A stretch of 64,000 bases of DNA from Iamia majanohamensis (GCF_028532485.1 NZ_CP116942.1:4340001-4404000); one strand, 5' to 3'; shown: positions 24,465 to 34,231, numbered from the stretch's first letter. Made by a program: numbers and translations. Notes: generated by a model not told the origin, from the letters alone.

Positions 24465-27050
24465 TCAGGGCTCGGGGGGTGGGGTCGCCTCGGCGACGAG
24501 GCGCATCATCTCCCGGGCGACCATGGGGGCCGCGTTCTGGTTCTGGCCGGTGACGAGGTTGCCGTCGACCACCCAGTGGTTGGCCAGCGGGTCCCGGAAC
24601 CGGGTCTCGCTCTCGAAGCGGGCCCCGGCCCGGCGCAGCTCGGTCTCGGGGTGCTGCGGGGTGGAGTCGATGCCCAGCTCGTGGACCTGCTTGTCGGTCA
24701 CCGCCGAGATGCGCCGCCCCTTCACGAGCGGCTCGCCGTCGGCGCCCTCGGCCCCGACCAGGCCCAGGGGGCCGTGGCACACGCCGCCGATGACCTTGCC
24801 CAGCTCGTTGGCCCGGGTGACCTGGTGGGCCAGATCCTCGGAGGTGCCGAGGTCGAACGCCGCCCCCCACCCGCCGGCCAGGTAGACGATGTCGTAGTCG
24901 GCCACGTCGAGGGCGGCGACCGGCCAGGACTGGTTCACCTTGTCCCGCAGGTCGTCGTCGGCCAGGAAGCGGTCGTCGGCCTCGGTGCGGACCACCGGCT
25001 TGAGCGACAGCGGGTCGACCGGCACCAGCCCGCCCTCGGGGCTGGCGATGTCGACGCTCATGCCGGCGTCGGTGAACAGGTAGTAGGGCACCGTCATCTC
25101 GCTGGCGAAGAGGCCGGTGGGCTTGCCGATGTCGAGCCAGGCGTGGTTGGTGCACACGATGAGGGCCCGGCGCATCACCAGCGAGATGCCGGGGTCGGCG
25201 TCGGGATCGGCCGGGTGGAGCCCGAGGCGCTGGGCCAGGCGCCGCAGGGCCCGGGCCGGCGGCGGTGGGCTCTGGGCCGGGGCCACCACCGGGTGGCGGT
25301 CGGCGTAGGGCCAGGGCTGGTGGCGCTCGGGCACGGCCCGGGCCCGCTCGGCCTTCAGCAGCCCCACCACGTGGTCGCGCACGGCGCCGAGGTCGGGGTC
25401 GGTCCAGCGATTGGCGGCCTCGCAGGGGTCGCCGGTGAGGTCGTAGAGCTCCCACTGGTCGTCGAGCGGGGCGGTCCGGTACGTCGGCCCGCCGGGGCCG
25501 TCGGAGGCCAGGTGGCGGACCCCGGGCTCGGTCCAGGTGGACGGGTCGTCGAAGGTGCGGACGACCTTCCAGAGGTGGCCGGCCCCGCCGAGGGCGTCGC
25601 CGTCCTCGATGCGGGCGACGAGGCCCTCGAAGCTCGACGCCACGTGGGCCGGCACCCGGATGCGCAGGGGCAGCGGCGGCGGGGCGTCGCGCCCGAGCCG
25701 ACGGGCGATGGCCGAGGCGGTGGAGTCGCCCTCGAGCACGTTGTCGCGGGTGATGAGGTAGACGGACCGCTCGCGGTCCGGCGTGGTGGTGCCGTCGACG
25801 ACGGGCATGAGGTCGCGGCCCGGCAGGGGGTGGACCTCGGTGAAGTCCTCGGCTAGGCGGGCCCCCACCTCGGCCTGGTCGATGCCGGCCGCGGCGAGGA
25901 GGGTCGGGATGATGTCGACGTGGGAGGTCGGCATGTCGTCGACCACCCGCGACCGGGTGGCGTCGGGGCCGGTGCGCACGACGGTGAACGGGACGCGCGT
26001 GGCCTCGTCGTAGAGGTTGAACCACTTCTGGTGGAGCCCGCCGTGGGCGCCCAGCAGGTCGCCGTGGTCCGAGGTGCGCACGAGCACGGCGCTCTCGGAC
26101 CCGCCCTCGGTGACGGCCCGGCGGACCCGGTCGATGGGCGTGTCGACCTCGGCGTGGAGGCGCAGGTAGAGGTCGCGGTACTCCTGGGCCCCGTTGGCGT
26201 AGAGGCGCTCGATGAACGGCGCCGGCCCGTAGGCCGTCGGGTACGAGGCCCGGTAGGCGACCTGGGCCGCAGGCTTGTCGGAGAGGTCCTCGTCGGCCGT
26301 GGGCGCCGGGGGGACGTGGGGCGGGTCGAGCGGCGACGGGGAGATGGGGCTCTTCCGCTGCCAGGCCGGGAACAGGACGATGTCGTGGGGGTTCACGAAC
26401 GAGGCCACGAGCAGGAAGGGCCGCAGGGCCTCGACGTCACCCTCCCGGCGGCGCCGGTAGCGGTCCTCGAGCCAGGCGCAGATGCGATCGGCGATGAGCG
26501 GGTCGCGGCGGAGCCCGGCGTTGGCCAGCGGGGCGCCGTGGGGCTCGGGGCCGACCCAGCCGGAGAAGCCGAAGGGGTCCAGCGGGTCGGCGTCGAGGTA
26601 GGCCTGCACGGCATCGGGGATGACGTTGCCGTCGCGGTCGTTGGTGGCGAGGGGCCGGCCCGTCTCGGGGTCCACGAGGTCGGCGTGGGAGATGTGCCAC
26701 TTGCCGTCGTAGTGGGTGTCGTAGCCGCCGGCCCGGAACCAGGACCCGAGGGTCGGGACCTCGCCCTCGCGCAGCCAGCGCATGCGGGAGTCGTCGGCCA
26801 GCTTCCCCAGGCCGTCGGTCTGGGTCACGCCGTGCACGTCGGGGTACTGGCCGGTGAAGATCGTGGGCCGGCTGGGCACGCAGGCCAGCGAGCCGGTGTA
26901 GTGGCGGTCGAAGCGGACCCCGTTCTCGTCGAACCAGCGGCGCCCGGTGAGGGTGGCGTCCCGCCAGGCCCGGACCTCGTCGGTCTCGTAGGGCGGGATG
27001 GCCCGCTCCTCGTCGGTCATGACGATGATGACGTCGGGTCGGTCAGTCAC
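24465..27050 (-). CDS. Sulfatase fused to a DJ-1/PfpI-type domain
   Basis: One open frame of 861 residues from GTG 27050. Residues 1 to ~610 are a type I sulfatase: PDVIIVMTDE metal site, Cys57 in CVPSR (the formylglycine CxPxR motif), GKWHISHAD, and the HGDLLGAHGG metal site. Residues 626-861 are a DJ-1/PfpI (Hsp31-like) class I amidotransferase-fold domain with LAGGWGAAFDL and Cys758 in the nucleophile elbow GGVCHGP. Met626 could be an independent start inside the frame, but no stop separates the two. Sulfatases hydrolyse sulfate esters; the second domain may be a glyoxalase or chaperone. Last gene of the dehalogenase operon; overlaps the SRPBCC stop by 8 bp. Confidence 0.88.
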   Translation of the reverse strand: MTDRPDVIIVMTDEERAIPPYETDEVRAWRDATLTGRRWFDENGVRFDRHYTGSLACVPSRPTIFTGQYPDVHGVTQTDGLGKLADDSRMRWLREGEVPTLGSWFRAGGYDTHYDGKWHISHADLVDPETGRPLATNDRDGNVIPDAVQAYLDADPLDPFGFSGWVGPEPHGAPLANAGLRRDPLIADRICAWLEDRYRRRREGDVEALRPFLLVASFVNPHDIVLFPAWQRKSPISPSPLDPPHVPPAPTADEDLSDKPAAQVAYRASYPTAYGPAPFIERLYANGAQEYRDLYLRLHAEVDTPIDRVRRAVTEGGSESAVLVRTSDHGDLLGAHGGLHQKWFNLYDEATRVPFTVVRTGPDATRSRVVDDMPTSHVDIIPTLLAAAGIDQAEVGARLAEDFTEVHPLPGRDLMPVVDGTTTPDRERSVYLITRDNVLEGDSTASAIARRLGRDAPPPLPLRIRVPAHVASSFEGLVARIEDGDALGGAGHLWKVVRTFDDPSTWTEPGVRHLASDGPGGPTYRTAPLDDQWELYDLTGDPCEAANRWTDPDLGAVRDHVVGLLKAERARAVPERHQPWPYADRHPVVAPAQSPPPPARALRRLAQRLGLHPADPDADPGISLVMRRALIVCTNHAWLDIGKPTGLFASEMTVPYYLFTDAGMSVDIASPEGGLVPVDPLSLKPVVRTEADDRFLADDDLRDKVNQSWPVAALDVADYDIVYLAGGWGAAFDLGTSEDLAHQVTRANELGKVIGGVCHGPLGLVGAEGADGEPLVKGRRISAVTDKQVHELGIDSTPQHPETELRRAGARFESETRFRDPLANHWVVDGNLVTGQNQNAAPMVAREMMRLVAEATPPPEP

Positions 27051-27504
27051 GGGAGGCTCCTTCGAGGGTGCGGGCGAGTCCGGCGAGCATGGAGTCCGAC
27101 TCCTTGCCCATGCGTCGCCCGACGAGGCGGGCGACGAGCTTCTGGGGCGGGCGGGGCCCGCAGTCGACGGTGGAGGTGAGGGTGACGGCGGTGGCGCCGT
27201 CGCCGGCGGAGGTGAGCGACCACGCGTTGCGGGCCCGCCGCACCACCGGGGGCAGGCCCTCGATGTCGTAGGCGAGGGCGTCGGGCCGGTCGCTCTCGAC
27301 GACCCGCTCCAGGAGGGCGGAGCGGCCGACCTGCACCCGGCGCTCGGCGCCGACGTCGGCGGCGCCACCCCCGGCCCCGGGGCGCAGCAGGGAGGAGTGG
27401 TCGACCCGGTCGGCCCAGGTGGCGATGGCGCCGAAGTCGGCGAGGGCGTCCCAGACCTCCTCCGGAGGGCGGGCGATGGTGCGGGCGCGGACGACGTCGG
27501 TCAT
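27043..27504 (-). CDS. SRPBCC (START/Bet v1-like) family protein
   Basis: 153 residues from ATG 27504. The N-terminal TDVVRARTIARPPEEVWDAL and the strand order that follows (LLRPGAGGG, RVQVGRSALLERVVE, AVTLTSTVDCG) mark a polyketide-cyclase/START hydrophobic-ligand fold, often used as a lipid or intermediate carrier or a non-catalytic binder. Ligand unknown. The ATG overlaps the upstream stop as ATGA, and its own stop overlaps the sulfatase start, so the four genes form one tightly coupled operon. Confidence 0.82.
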   Translation of the reverse strand: MTDVVRARTIARPPEEVWDALADFGAIATWADRVDHSSLLRPGAGGGAADVGAERRVQVGRSALLERVVESDRPDALAYDIEGLPPVVRRARNAWSLTSAGDGATAVTLTSTVDCGPRPPQKLVARLVGRRMGKESDSMLAGLARTLEGASRD

Positions 27505-28385
27505 GCCGACACCTCCTGGCGGTCGCGGGCGGCGGGCATCCAGCGGGGCCCGGCGGTCTCGTCGATGCGGGCCACGAGGCGGTCGCCCACCGGCTCGACC
27601 AGGGCCAGGAAGGCCTCGGTGCGCTCGGCGCCCAGGTGGCGCCACGCCGCCGCGGCCAGGTCGTCGAGGCGGTCCTCCAGCTCCTGGCGGTACGCCAGGC
27701 CGGCGTCGTCGACCCTTCCGTCGGTGGCCAGGCCGCGCCCCTCCAGGCGGTCCAGGGCGGCGGCCAGGGCGGCGTCGTCCATGCCCCGGCTGCGGGGCAG
27801 CCAGTGGTCGGGGTAGTGGCGCCAGGCCCCGTCGAGCACGCCGGCCACGTCGCCGTCGAGGCCCTCGGCGGCCTGGATCGCCCAGTGGGTGTCACCCCGC
27901 CACTCCCGGATGCAGTTCACGGCCAGCCAGGCCGACAGCAGGGGGTCGGCGGGGCGGGGCCGCTCCCGCAGCGAGGCGTGGAGCACCCGCCCGGCCACCG
28001 GCAGCGAGTCGGCCGCGTCCCACAGGGCGGGGGCCAGGGCGGCCAGGCCGTCGCAGATCTCGGGCACGTGGGTGCGGAGGCCCTCGACCACCGCCGCGTC
28101 GCGGGCCTCGGCCGCGGCGGCGAAGGTGGTGTGGACCCGGCAGGCGTCGAGGCAGGCGGCGATGAAGCCGGGGTGGATCGAGCCGAAGGCGGCGGTGACC
28201 GCCCCGTCGCCCCCGTCGGCCAGCGAGGCACCGCGGGTGGCGACGTAGTAGCCGAACCCGTCGGGCACCCCGAGGGCGGCGTAGCGCTCGATGCCGACGG
28301 GGTCCCAGTAGATCCAGCCGACCAGCCGGTGCGAGGCGAGGGCGGCCCGGCGACTGAGGTCGCGCCAGTCGACGGCCTCGGTCAC
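27501..28385 (-). CDS. SCO6745-type helical protein, function unknown
   Basis: 294 residues from GTG 28385, overlapping the dehalogenase stop as GTGA. It resembles the actinobacterial SCO6745 family: the N-terminal LASHRLVGWIYWDPVGIERYAALG pattern, GYYVATRGASLAD, SIHPGFIA, WLAVNCIREWRGDTHWAIQAAE and the C-terminal YRQELEDRLDDLAAAAW. Members are all-helical and often described as possible MarR-like or ligand-binding proteins, but without defined function. Placement between a dehalogenase and an SRPBCC protein suggests a role in handling the dehalogenation substrate or product (inference). Confidence 0.75.
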   Translation of the reverse strand: MTEAVDWRDLSRRAALASHRLVGWIYWDPVGIERYAALGVPDGFGYYVATRGASLADGGDGAVTAAFGSIHPGFIAACLDACRVHTTFAAAAEARDAAVVEGLRTHVPEICDGLAALAPALWDAADSLPVAGRVLHASLRERPRPADPLLSAWLAVNCIREWRGDTHWAIQAAEGLDGDVAGVLDGAWRHYPDHWLPRSRGMDDAALAAALDRLEGRGLATDGRVDDAGLAYRQELEDRLDDLAAAAWRHLGAERTEAFLALVEPVGDRLVARIDETAGPRWMPAARDRQEVSA

Positions 28386-29293
28386 GAGGTCTCCCGGACG
28401 AAGGCGACGATGACCCGGGCCAGCTCGGGGCCCCGGTCCTCCTGGAGGAAGTGGCCGCCGCCCTCGATGGTGGGGTGGTCGCGGCCCTGGGCGCCCGGGA
28501 CCTTGGCCCGGAAGGGGGCGTCGCCGCCCTTGGTGATGGGGTCGCCGTCGCTGAAGGCGCAGAGGAACGGCCGGTCGAAGCCCGCCAGCACCTCCCACGC
28601 GGCCTGGTTGTCGGCGCTGGCGGGGTCGTCGGTGCTGGTGGGCACCAGGGCGGGCATGATCCGGGCCCCGGCCTTGTAGGAGTCGTCGGGGAACGGGGCG
28701 TCGTAGGCGGCCACCACCTCGGGGGCCAGGTCGGTCGCACAGCCCCCGTTGATGATCCCGCCGACGGGGAAGTGCTCGGTGGTCTGGGAGAACTCCTGCC
28801 ATGCCAGGAAGGCGTCGCTGGGGGCGCCCTGCCCGGTGGGCAGGCCGGTGTTGCCCACCACCACCCGGGCGTAGCGGTCGGGCTCGGCCGCGACCAGGCG
28901 GAGGCCGATGAGCCCGCCCCAGTCCTGGCCGAAGAAGGTGATGCCCCGCAGGTCGAGGCGGTCGAACAGGGCCTGGCGCATCCACCCCACGTGGCGGGCG
29001 TAGGTGTGGTCGGACTGCTCGGTCGGCTTGTCGCTGCGCCCGAAGCCGACCAGGTCGGGGGCCACGACCCGGAACCCGGCGTCGACGAGGGTGGGCACCA
29101 TGTGGCGGTAGAGGAACGACCAGGTGGGCTCGCCGTGCATGAGCAGGACGACGGGGCCGTCGGCCGGGCCCTCGTCGAGGTGGTGCACGCGCAGCGTGCC
29201 GCCCTCGTCGTCGTCGACCTCGACGAAGTGCGGCGCGAAGGGGAAGTCGGGCAGGTCGGCGAAGCGCTCGTCGGGGGTGCGGACGGTCTGCAT
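28382..29293 (-). CDS. Haloalkane dehalogenase (HLD-I subfamily)
   Basis: A 303-residue alpha/beta-hydrolase with a complete HLD-I signature: oxyanion loop MHGEPTWSFLYR, nucleophile Asp124 followed by halide-binding Trp125 in FGQDWGG (the same numbers as in DhlA), catalytic acid in CAFSDGDPIT (Asp249/251), and base His281 in GGGHFLQED. Trp165 in the cap region is a candidate second halide ligand. It cleaves carbon-halogen bonds to an alcohol and halide (EC 3.8.1.5). First gene of the operon with the SCO6745-type, SRPBCC and sulfatase-DJ-1 genes. ATG 29293 follows GGAGAGCCCC. Confidence 0.92.
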   Translation of the reverse strand: MQTVRTPDERFADLPDFPFAPHFVEVDDDEGGTLRVHHLDEGPADGPVVLLMHGEPTWSFLYRHMVPTLVDAGFRVVAPDLVGFGRSDKPTEQSDHTYARHVGWMRQALFDRLDLRGITFFGQDWGGLIGLRLVAAEPDRYARVVVGNTGLPTGQGAPSDAFLAWQEFSQTTEHFPVGGIINGGCATDLAPEVVAAYDAPFPDDSYKAGARIMPALVPTSTDDPASADNQAAWEVLAGFDRPFLCAFSDGDPITKGGDAPFRAKVPGAQGRDHPTIEGGGHFLQEDRGPELARVIVAFVRETS

Positions 29294-29364
29294 CAGGGGC
29301 TCTCCTGGATCTGGGGGTCAGGCGTCGGGCGCGGCGGGGCACGCCGCACCGGGGTGGGACGGGG

Positions 29365-30198
29365 TCACGACGCCGGGACCTCGACGGTGTGGAGGTCGTC
29401 GCCCAGCTCGACGGCGCCGTCGAAGTGGGCTGCGGCGCGCTCGCGCCAGTCGTCGCCCCCGCCCGGGGGGAAGGCGGGCACGTAGTGGGTGAGCACCAGC
29501 GTCTCCATGCCGGCCCGCTGGGCGGTCTGGGCCGCCTCCTCCGGCGAGGAGTGGTAGTCGAGGGTGTCCTTCATGCGCTGGAGCGGGACGGTCTCGATGA
29601 TGTCCTTGCGGATCGCCGTGTGCACCAGCGCCCGGGCACCGGCGCACAGGCCGTCGAGCCCGGCGCAGGGGACGGTGTCGCCGGCGGCGACCACCGAGGC
29701 CCCGTCGTGGTCGAAGCGGTAGCCCACGCTGGGCTCGACCGGGCGGTGGTCGGTGGGGGCGCAGCGGATCGCCACCTCGCCCCCGAGGTCGACGGGGCCG
29801 TCGCTGACCTCGACCACCTCCACCGGCGGCGGGCCCTCCAGGTCGCCGTGGTGGGCCTCCCGGTAGGCGATGTCGGGCGCGAGCGAGGCCAGCAGGGCGT
29901 CGACCACGGCCCGGGTGCCGACGGGTCCCACGATCGTGAGCGGGCTGGGCTCGAAGGTGAACACCCACCGGCTGGTGATGAGGTCGTTCAGGTCGGTGAT
30001 GTGGTCGCTGTGGAGGTGGGTCAGCAGCACGGCGCGGAGGGCGGCGGGCCCCGAGCCGGCCGCGGCCAGGCGCATGAGCACGCCCCGGCCGGCGTCGACG
30101 AGGTACTGCTCGCCGCCTCCGCTGACGAGGGTGGCGGGGCCGGCCCGGTGCGGGTCGGGCAGGGGGCTGCCGGTGCCCAGCAGGGTGATGGTCAGCAC
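29365..30198 (-). CDS. Metallo-beta-lactamase-fold hydrolase (RNase Z/AtsA-like)
   Basis: 277 residues from GTG 30198. [19 protein letters not shown] and the zinc motif [13 protein letters not shown] place it in the RNase Z-type MBL group; later ligands are in VVAAGDTV and VLTHYVP. The AtsA-type arylsulfatases belong to this branch, and the two type I sulfatases nearby make a sulfatase or esterase role plausible. It is too small and too divergent in the exosite to be tRNase Z with confidence. Confidence 0.82.
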   Translation of the reverse strand: MLTITLLGTGSPLPDPHRAGPATLVSGGGEQYLVDAGRGVLMRLAAAGSGPAALRAVLLTHLHSDHITDLNDLITSRWVFTFEPSPLTIVGPVGTRAVVDALLASLAPDIAYREAHHGDLEGPPPVEVVEVSDGPVDLGGEVAIRCAPTDHRPVEPSVGYRFDHDGASVVAAGDTVPCAGLDGLCAGARALVHTAIRKDIIETVPLQRMKDTLDYHSSPEEAAQTAQRAGMETLVLTHYVPAFPPGGGDDWRERAAAHFDGAVELGDDLHTVEVPAS

Positions 30199-30226
30199 GG
30201 GTCGGCTCCGACGGTCGGCGGCGGGG

Positions 30227-32491
30227 TCACTGGCGGGCCATCTCGGCGCCGGCCTCGGCCGCGGCGGCGTCGGGGGTGGGCCGGGAGAGGAGGGCGATGG
30301 CGACCTCGTGGAGCGTCCCGGTGAACGGGAACGGGGCGTCGTAGCGGGCCGACACGGCGGAGCCGTGGTCGCGGCCGATGCTCGAGCCCACCGAGGAGAT
30401 CATCCGCATGTAGAGGGCGGTCTCGGCCGTGCCCGCCTCGGCGCCGTCGACCACCACGGTGATCGCGCCCGCCCGCCCGTCGCCCCGGCGGAAGCGGACG
30501 GCCACCTCGACGTCGCCCTCGGGGACGGGGACGTCGGAGACCACCACGGTGTGGTCGTCGAAGGCGTTGTAGTCGACGACCAGGTGGTCGTCCTGGACGA
30601 ACACGGAGATGCCGGAGTTCTCGGTGCCGGTGGCCCAGAGCACGCCCTCGTCGCCGGCGCCCCGGGTGAGCCGGGCGGTGAGGTCGAACGACCGCCCGCC
30701 GATGGCCGCCGAGGCCTGGGCCGGGATGGCCGACATCGGCGGCCGGTAGGAGTACCGGCGGTCGGCCGGGTGGGGCGAGTGGTCGCGGAAGCGGGCCCCG
30801 AAGAGCTCGATGGTGCGGTCGTCGAGGGGCAGCACCCCGTGGCGCTCGGCCTCGGCCCACCACAGCTCGACGAGCCCGGCCAGCCGGTCGGGCTCGTCGC
30901 CGGCCCGGTCACGGCACTCCGAGGGGTCCGAGGGCAGGTGGTAGAGCTCCCAGGCCTCGTCGTCGTAGGCGGCGCCGGGCTGGTGCTTCTGCACCGCCTT
31001 CCACCCGCCGGCGACGAGGGCCCGGCTCCCGGCCATCTCGAAGTGCTGGAGCGTGTTGGTGGCCGGCGCGGAGGGGTCGTGGAGCACCGAGGCGAAGGAG
31101 CGACCGGTGACCGGGAGCTGCTCCAGGCCCGCGTAGGTCTCCGGCGGGGTCACGCCGAGGAGGTCGTAGAGCGTGGGCACCACGTCGGCCACGTCGACGA
31201 ACTGGTCGCGACGGGTCCCCCGCTGCTCGGGGGCGAGGCCGTTCGGCCAGTGGAGGACGAGGGGCACGTGGACGCCGCCCTCGTGGGTGTTCTGCTTGTA
31301 CCAGCGGAACGGGGCGTTGCCGCACTGGGCCCAGCCCCACGGGTAGTTGGTGTGGCTGTGGGGGCCGCCGATGTCGTCGATGCGGTCGATGGCCTCGTCG
31401 GGCGTCTCCAGGATCCCGTTGAAGAACTTCATCTCGTGCATGACGCCGAACGGCCCGCCCTCCTGGGACGCGCCGTTGTCGGCCATCACCACCAGGATCG
31501 TGTCGTCGAGCACGCCGAGGCCGCGCAGGCCCTCGACCAGGCGGCCGATCTGGTCGTCGGTGTGGTCGAGGAAGGCGGCGAAGGCCTCCTGCAGGCGGGC
31601 CGCCAGCCGCTGCTGGGCCTCGGGCAGCTCGTCCCACGGCTCGACGCCCGGGTTGCGGGGCGCCAGCTCGGTGTGGGGCGGGACGACGCCCAGCTCCTTC
31701 TGGCGGGCGGACCAGCGCTCGCGCACCACGTCCCAGCCCTCGTCGAACGCGCCCCGGTACCGCTCCAGGTACTCGGCCGGGGCCTGGTGGGGGGCGTGGG
31801 TGGCGCCGAAGGGGAGGTAGGCGAAGAAGGGCCGGTCGGGGCGCACGCCCCGGCTGTCGGAGATCATGCGCAGGAGCTGGTCGACCAGGTCCTCGCTCAG
31901 GTGGTAGCCGTCCTCGGGCCCCGCCGGCGGGTCGACGGGGTGGTTGTCGCACACCAGGTCGGGGTGGAACTGGTCGGTCTCGCCCTCGAGGAAGCCGTAG
32001 AAGCGGTCGAAGCCCCGGGCCAGGGGCCAGTGGTCGAACGGGCCCGCGGCCGAGCACTGCTCCATGGGGGCCAGGTGCCACTTCCCCGCGCAGAAGGTGG
32101 CGTAGCCCTCGTCGCGCAGCACCTCGGCCACCGTCGCCGCGTGGCGGGAGATGTGGCCGAGCATGTTGGGGAAGCCGGTGCGGAAGTTCGACACCGCCCG
32201 CATGCCCACCGCGTGCGGGGAGCGGCCGGTGAGCAGCGAGGCCCGGGTGGGCGAGCAGAGCGGCGTGACGTGGAAGTTCGTCAGCTGCACCCCGCCGGCG
32301 GCCAGGGCGTCGATGTGGGAGGTGTCGATGTCGGAGCCGTAGCAGCCCAGCTGGGCGAAGCCGAGGTCGTCGAGCAGGACGACGACCACGTTGGGCGCGC
32401 CGTCGCCGGGGTGGGGCGGCTCGTCGAACCAGGCCTCGGAGTCGGCGACGGTGCGCCCGATGCGCCCCTCGAACCTCTCTGCTCTCGGCAT
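30227..32491 (-). CDS. Type I arylsulfatase
   Basis: A 754-residue sulfatase; ATG 32491 follows GGAGC at about 6 nt (an ATG 30 bp upstream is possible). [18 protein letters not shown] gives the first metal ligands, Cys79 in CSPTR is the formylglycine residue (CxPxR), GKWHLAP and [13 protein letters not shown] complete the metal and sulfate site. The C-terminal ~180 residues after the catalytic fold form a beta-sandwich ([20 protein letters not shown]), as in large AtsA-like enzymes of actinobacteria. No signal peptide, so it acts in the cytosol. It hydrolyses aryl or alkyl sulfate esters. Confidence 0.92.
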   Translation of the reverse strand: MPRAERFEGRIGRTVADSEAWFDEPPHPGDGAPNVVVVLLDDLGFAQLGCYGSDIDTSHIDALAAGGVQLTNFHVTPLCSPTRASLLTGRSPHAVGMRAVSNFRTGFPNMLGHISRHAATVAEVLRDEGYATFCAGKWHLAPMEQCSAAGPFDHWPLARGFDRFYGFLEGETDQFHPDLVCDNHPVDPPAGPEDGYHLSEDLVDQLLRMISDSRGVRPDRPFFAYLPFGATHAPHQAPAEYLERYRGAFDEGWDVVRERWSARQKELGVVPPHTELAPRNPGVEPWDELPEAQQRLAARLQEAFAAFLDHTDDQIGRLVEGLRGLGVLDDTILVVMADNGASQEGGPFGVMHEMKFFNGILETPDEAIDRIDDIGGPHSHTNYPWGWAQCGNAPFRWYKQNTHEGGVHVPLVLHWPNGLAPEQRGTRRDQFVDVADVVPTLYDLLGVTPPETYAGLEQLPVTGRSFASVLHDPSAPATNTLQHFEMAGSRALVAGGWKAVQKHQPGAAYDDEAWELYHLPSDPSECRDRAGDEPDRLAGLVELWWAEAERHGVLPLDDRTIELFGARFRDHSPHPADRRYSYRPPMSAIPAQASAAIGGRSFDLTARLTRGAGDEGVLWATGTENSGISVFVQDDHLVVDYNAFDDHTVVVSDVPVPEGDVEVAVRFRRGDGRAGAITVVVDGAEAGTAETALYMRMISSVGSSIGRDHGSAVSARYDAPFPFTGTLHEVAIALLSRPTPDAAAAEAGAEMARQ

Positions 32492-32542
32492 GGCTGCTCC
32501 GACGTCGGCGACCCGGACCATCTCACCGCGCCCTGTGCCCGA

Positions 32543-32562
32543 TGTCAACAGGTTGTGACAAC
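32543..32562. promoter_or_regulatory. Operator-like inverted repeat TGTCA-N8-TGACA with nested GTTGTGACAAC
   Basis: Located 52-72 bp before the sulfatase ATG 32491. The AT-rich sequence stands out in GC-rich DNA: TGTCAACAGGTTGTGACA has inverted 5-bp arms, and GTTGTGACAAC (32552-32562) is itself a palindrome. Likely promoter/operator of the sulfatase. Confidence 0.45.
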
Positions 32563-32602
32563 GCTCATCGCAATAGTTGGCCTCCGGCGAGCCTCGGACC
32601 CG

Positions 32603-33463
32603 TCACGCCGGGGCGTCGCCGAACTCGCCCCGGGCCGGCAGAACGCCTGCGGCCAGGGCCTCGCCCCGCTCCTTCAGGGCGGGGACGTACATGTCGTGGG
32701 TCAGCTGCACGAAGCGCTCCGCCCGGACGGCGTCGACCACCATCTCGGCCACCGCGGCCGGGTCGATGCCCTGGGCCGTGACCTCGGCCAGCATGTCGCT
32801 CACGAAGGCGCGGTCGTCGGTGGTCTCGGTGGCCAGCTCCGGCGGCCGGTGGCGCTCGGACCGGGTGGCGATGTTGGTGTCGACCATGCCCGGGCAGAGG
32901 GCCGTCACCTTCAGCGGGCTGCCGATGGCCTCCAGGTCCGAGGCCAGGGCCTCGGTGGCGGCGAAGGCGGCGAACTTGGAGATGCTGTAGGGCCCTGCGT
33001 ACGGCGTGCCGAGGAGGCCGGCGGCGGAGACGGTGTTGACGATGTGGCCCTCGGTGCCCTGGGCGATCATCCGGGGAACGAAGGCCCGGATGCCGTGGAG
33101 GATCCCCCACAGGTTGGGCCCCAGCACGAACTGCAGGTCGGCCGCGGGGCGCTCCCAGAGGAAGCCGCCGACGAACACGCCGGCGTTGTTGACGAGCAGG
33201 TCGACCTGGCCCCAGGTGTCGAAGACCAGGTCGGCGAGGGCGTCGACCTCGGACTCGGAGGCCACGTCGGTGAGCCGGGCCAGCACGTCGTCGGCCGCCG
33301 TGCCCGCCTCGACGATCATCCGCCCGGTCTCCTCGAGGGGCTCGGCGTCGACGTCGGCCAGGGCCACCCGCATGCCCTCGGCCGCGAAGCGCCGGGCCAT
33401 GGCCCGGCCCATGCCGCTGCCGGCTCCGGTGACGACGGCGACCTTGGTGACCAGCTCCTGCAC
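32603..33463 (-). CDS. Short-chain dehydrogenase/reductase
   Basis: A 286-residue classical SDR from GTG 33463, preceded by AGGAGGA. Cofactor motif VVTGAGSGMGRAMA, ADVD (acidic residue suggests NAD), NNAG, and the catalytic Ser (NTVSAAG) with Tyr-x3-Lys in GPYSISK. It oxidises or reduces a hydroxyl/keto group; substrate unknown. Divergent from a TetR gene 107 bp away, which probably represses it through the small palindrome between them. Confidence 0.92.
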   Translation of the reverse strand: MQELVTKVAVVTGAGSGMGRAMARRFAAEGMRVALADVDAEPLEETGRMIVEAGTAADDVLARLTDVASESEVDALADLVFDTWGQVDLLVNNAGVFVGGFLWERPAADLQFVLGPNLWGILHGIRAFVPRMIAQGTEGHIVNTVSAAGLLGTPYAGPYSISKFAAFAATEALASDLEAIGSPLKVTALCPGMVDTNIATRSERHRPPELATETTDDRAFVSDMLAEVTAQGIDPAAVAEMVVDAVRAERFVQLTHDMYVPALKERGEALAAGVLPARGEFGDAPA

Positions 33464-33531
33464 GGTTCCTCCTGGGTGGGGTGGGGGGTCACATCGTGGC
33501 CCGTCCGGAGGCGTCGCGCTTGTGCGAGCAC

Positions 33532-33544
33532 GGTTCGCAGAACC
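33532..33544. promoter_or_regulatory. Operator-like palindrome GGTTC-GCA-GAACC
   Basis: Perfect 5-bp arms between the divergent SDR and TetR genes, 13 bp before the TetR -10 hexamer. A natural binding site for the adjacent TetR protein. Confidence 0.4.
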
Positions 33545-33556
33545 CTGGTGGGTGGG

Positions 33557-33562
33557 TAGGGT
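33557..33562 (+). promoter_or_regulatory. Likely -10 hexamer (TAGGGT) of leaderless tetR transcript
   Basis: TAGGGT lies 7 nt before ATG 33570. Confidence 0.45.
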
Positions 33563-33569
33563 GGCGGTC

Positions 33570-34175
33570 ATGGTCGACACCGCCGCCGAGGTGCCCTCGG
33601 TCGACGGCCGCCGCGCCCGCCGGGCCCGCAACCGGGCCGCCGTGGTCGATGCCGTCTTCGCCCTCATCGAGGAGGACGAGGCCACCCCCACCGTCGAGGC
33701 CATCGCGGCGCGCGCCGGCGTCTCCGTCTCGTCGATCTTCCGCTACTTCGAGAGCCTCGACGACCTCCACCAGCAGACCATCGAGCACCACTTCGCCCGG
33801 GTGGCGCCGCTGTTCGAGGTGCCCGAGATCGGCGAGGGGCCGCTCGACGAGCGCCTCGCCCGCTACGTCGACGCCCGCCTCGACCTCTACGAGGCCATCG
33901 CCCCCGTGGCCCGGGTGGCCCGGGCCCGCGCCCTCGACGCCCCGGCCATCGCCCGCAGCCTGGCCCTGGCCCGGGCCCAGATGGCGGGCCAGGCCCGCAC
34001 CCACCTCGCCCCCGAGCTGGCCGCCCGCACCCCGGCCCGGGCCGACGACCTCGTCGCCCTGGTCGACACCCTCACCTCGTTCGAGGCGTGGGACCTGCTC
34101 GCCTCGGTCCACGGCCGCACCCGGGCCCAGGTCCGCCGGGCGTGGCTCACCGCCCTGACGTCCCTCACCGCCTGA
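33570..34175 (+). CDS. TetR-family transcriptional regulator
   Basis: 201 residues. N-terminal DNA-binding domain: RAAVVDAVFALIEEDEATPTVEAIAARAGVSVSSIFRYFESLDDL contains the TetR helix-turn-helix (only the motif AGVSVSSIFRYFES is essential). The C-terminal all-helical part should bind a ligand and dimerise. Divergent from the SDR gene, its likely target. Confidence 0.9.
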   Translation: MVDTAAEVPSVDGRRARRARNRAAVVDAVFALIEEDEATPTVEAIAARAGVSVSSIFRYFESLDDLHQQTIEHHFARVAPLFEVPEIGEGPLDERLARYVDARLDLYEAIAPVARVARARALDAPAIARSLALARAQMAGQARTHLAPELAARTPARADDLVALVDTLTSFEAWDLLASVHGRTRAQVRRAWLTALTSLTA

Positions 34176-34231
34176 CGGCCCGACCGCGCGGGTCGGCGGC
34201 CCGGCCCCGGCCCCACTGACCTACGAGCCCC

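Noticed and set aside
28382-29293. Dehalogenase considered as epoxide hydrolase or generic esterase
   Set aside because: Asp124-Trp125 and HGEPTWSF are specific to HLD-I dehalogenases.
30000-33559. A 1229-codon plus-strand frame opposite the MBL, sulfatase and SDR genes
   Set aside because: Shadow of real minus-strand genes; biased composition and no recognisable domain.
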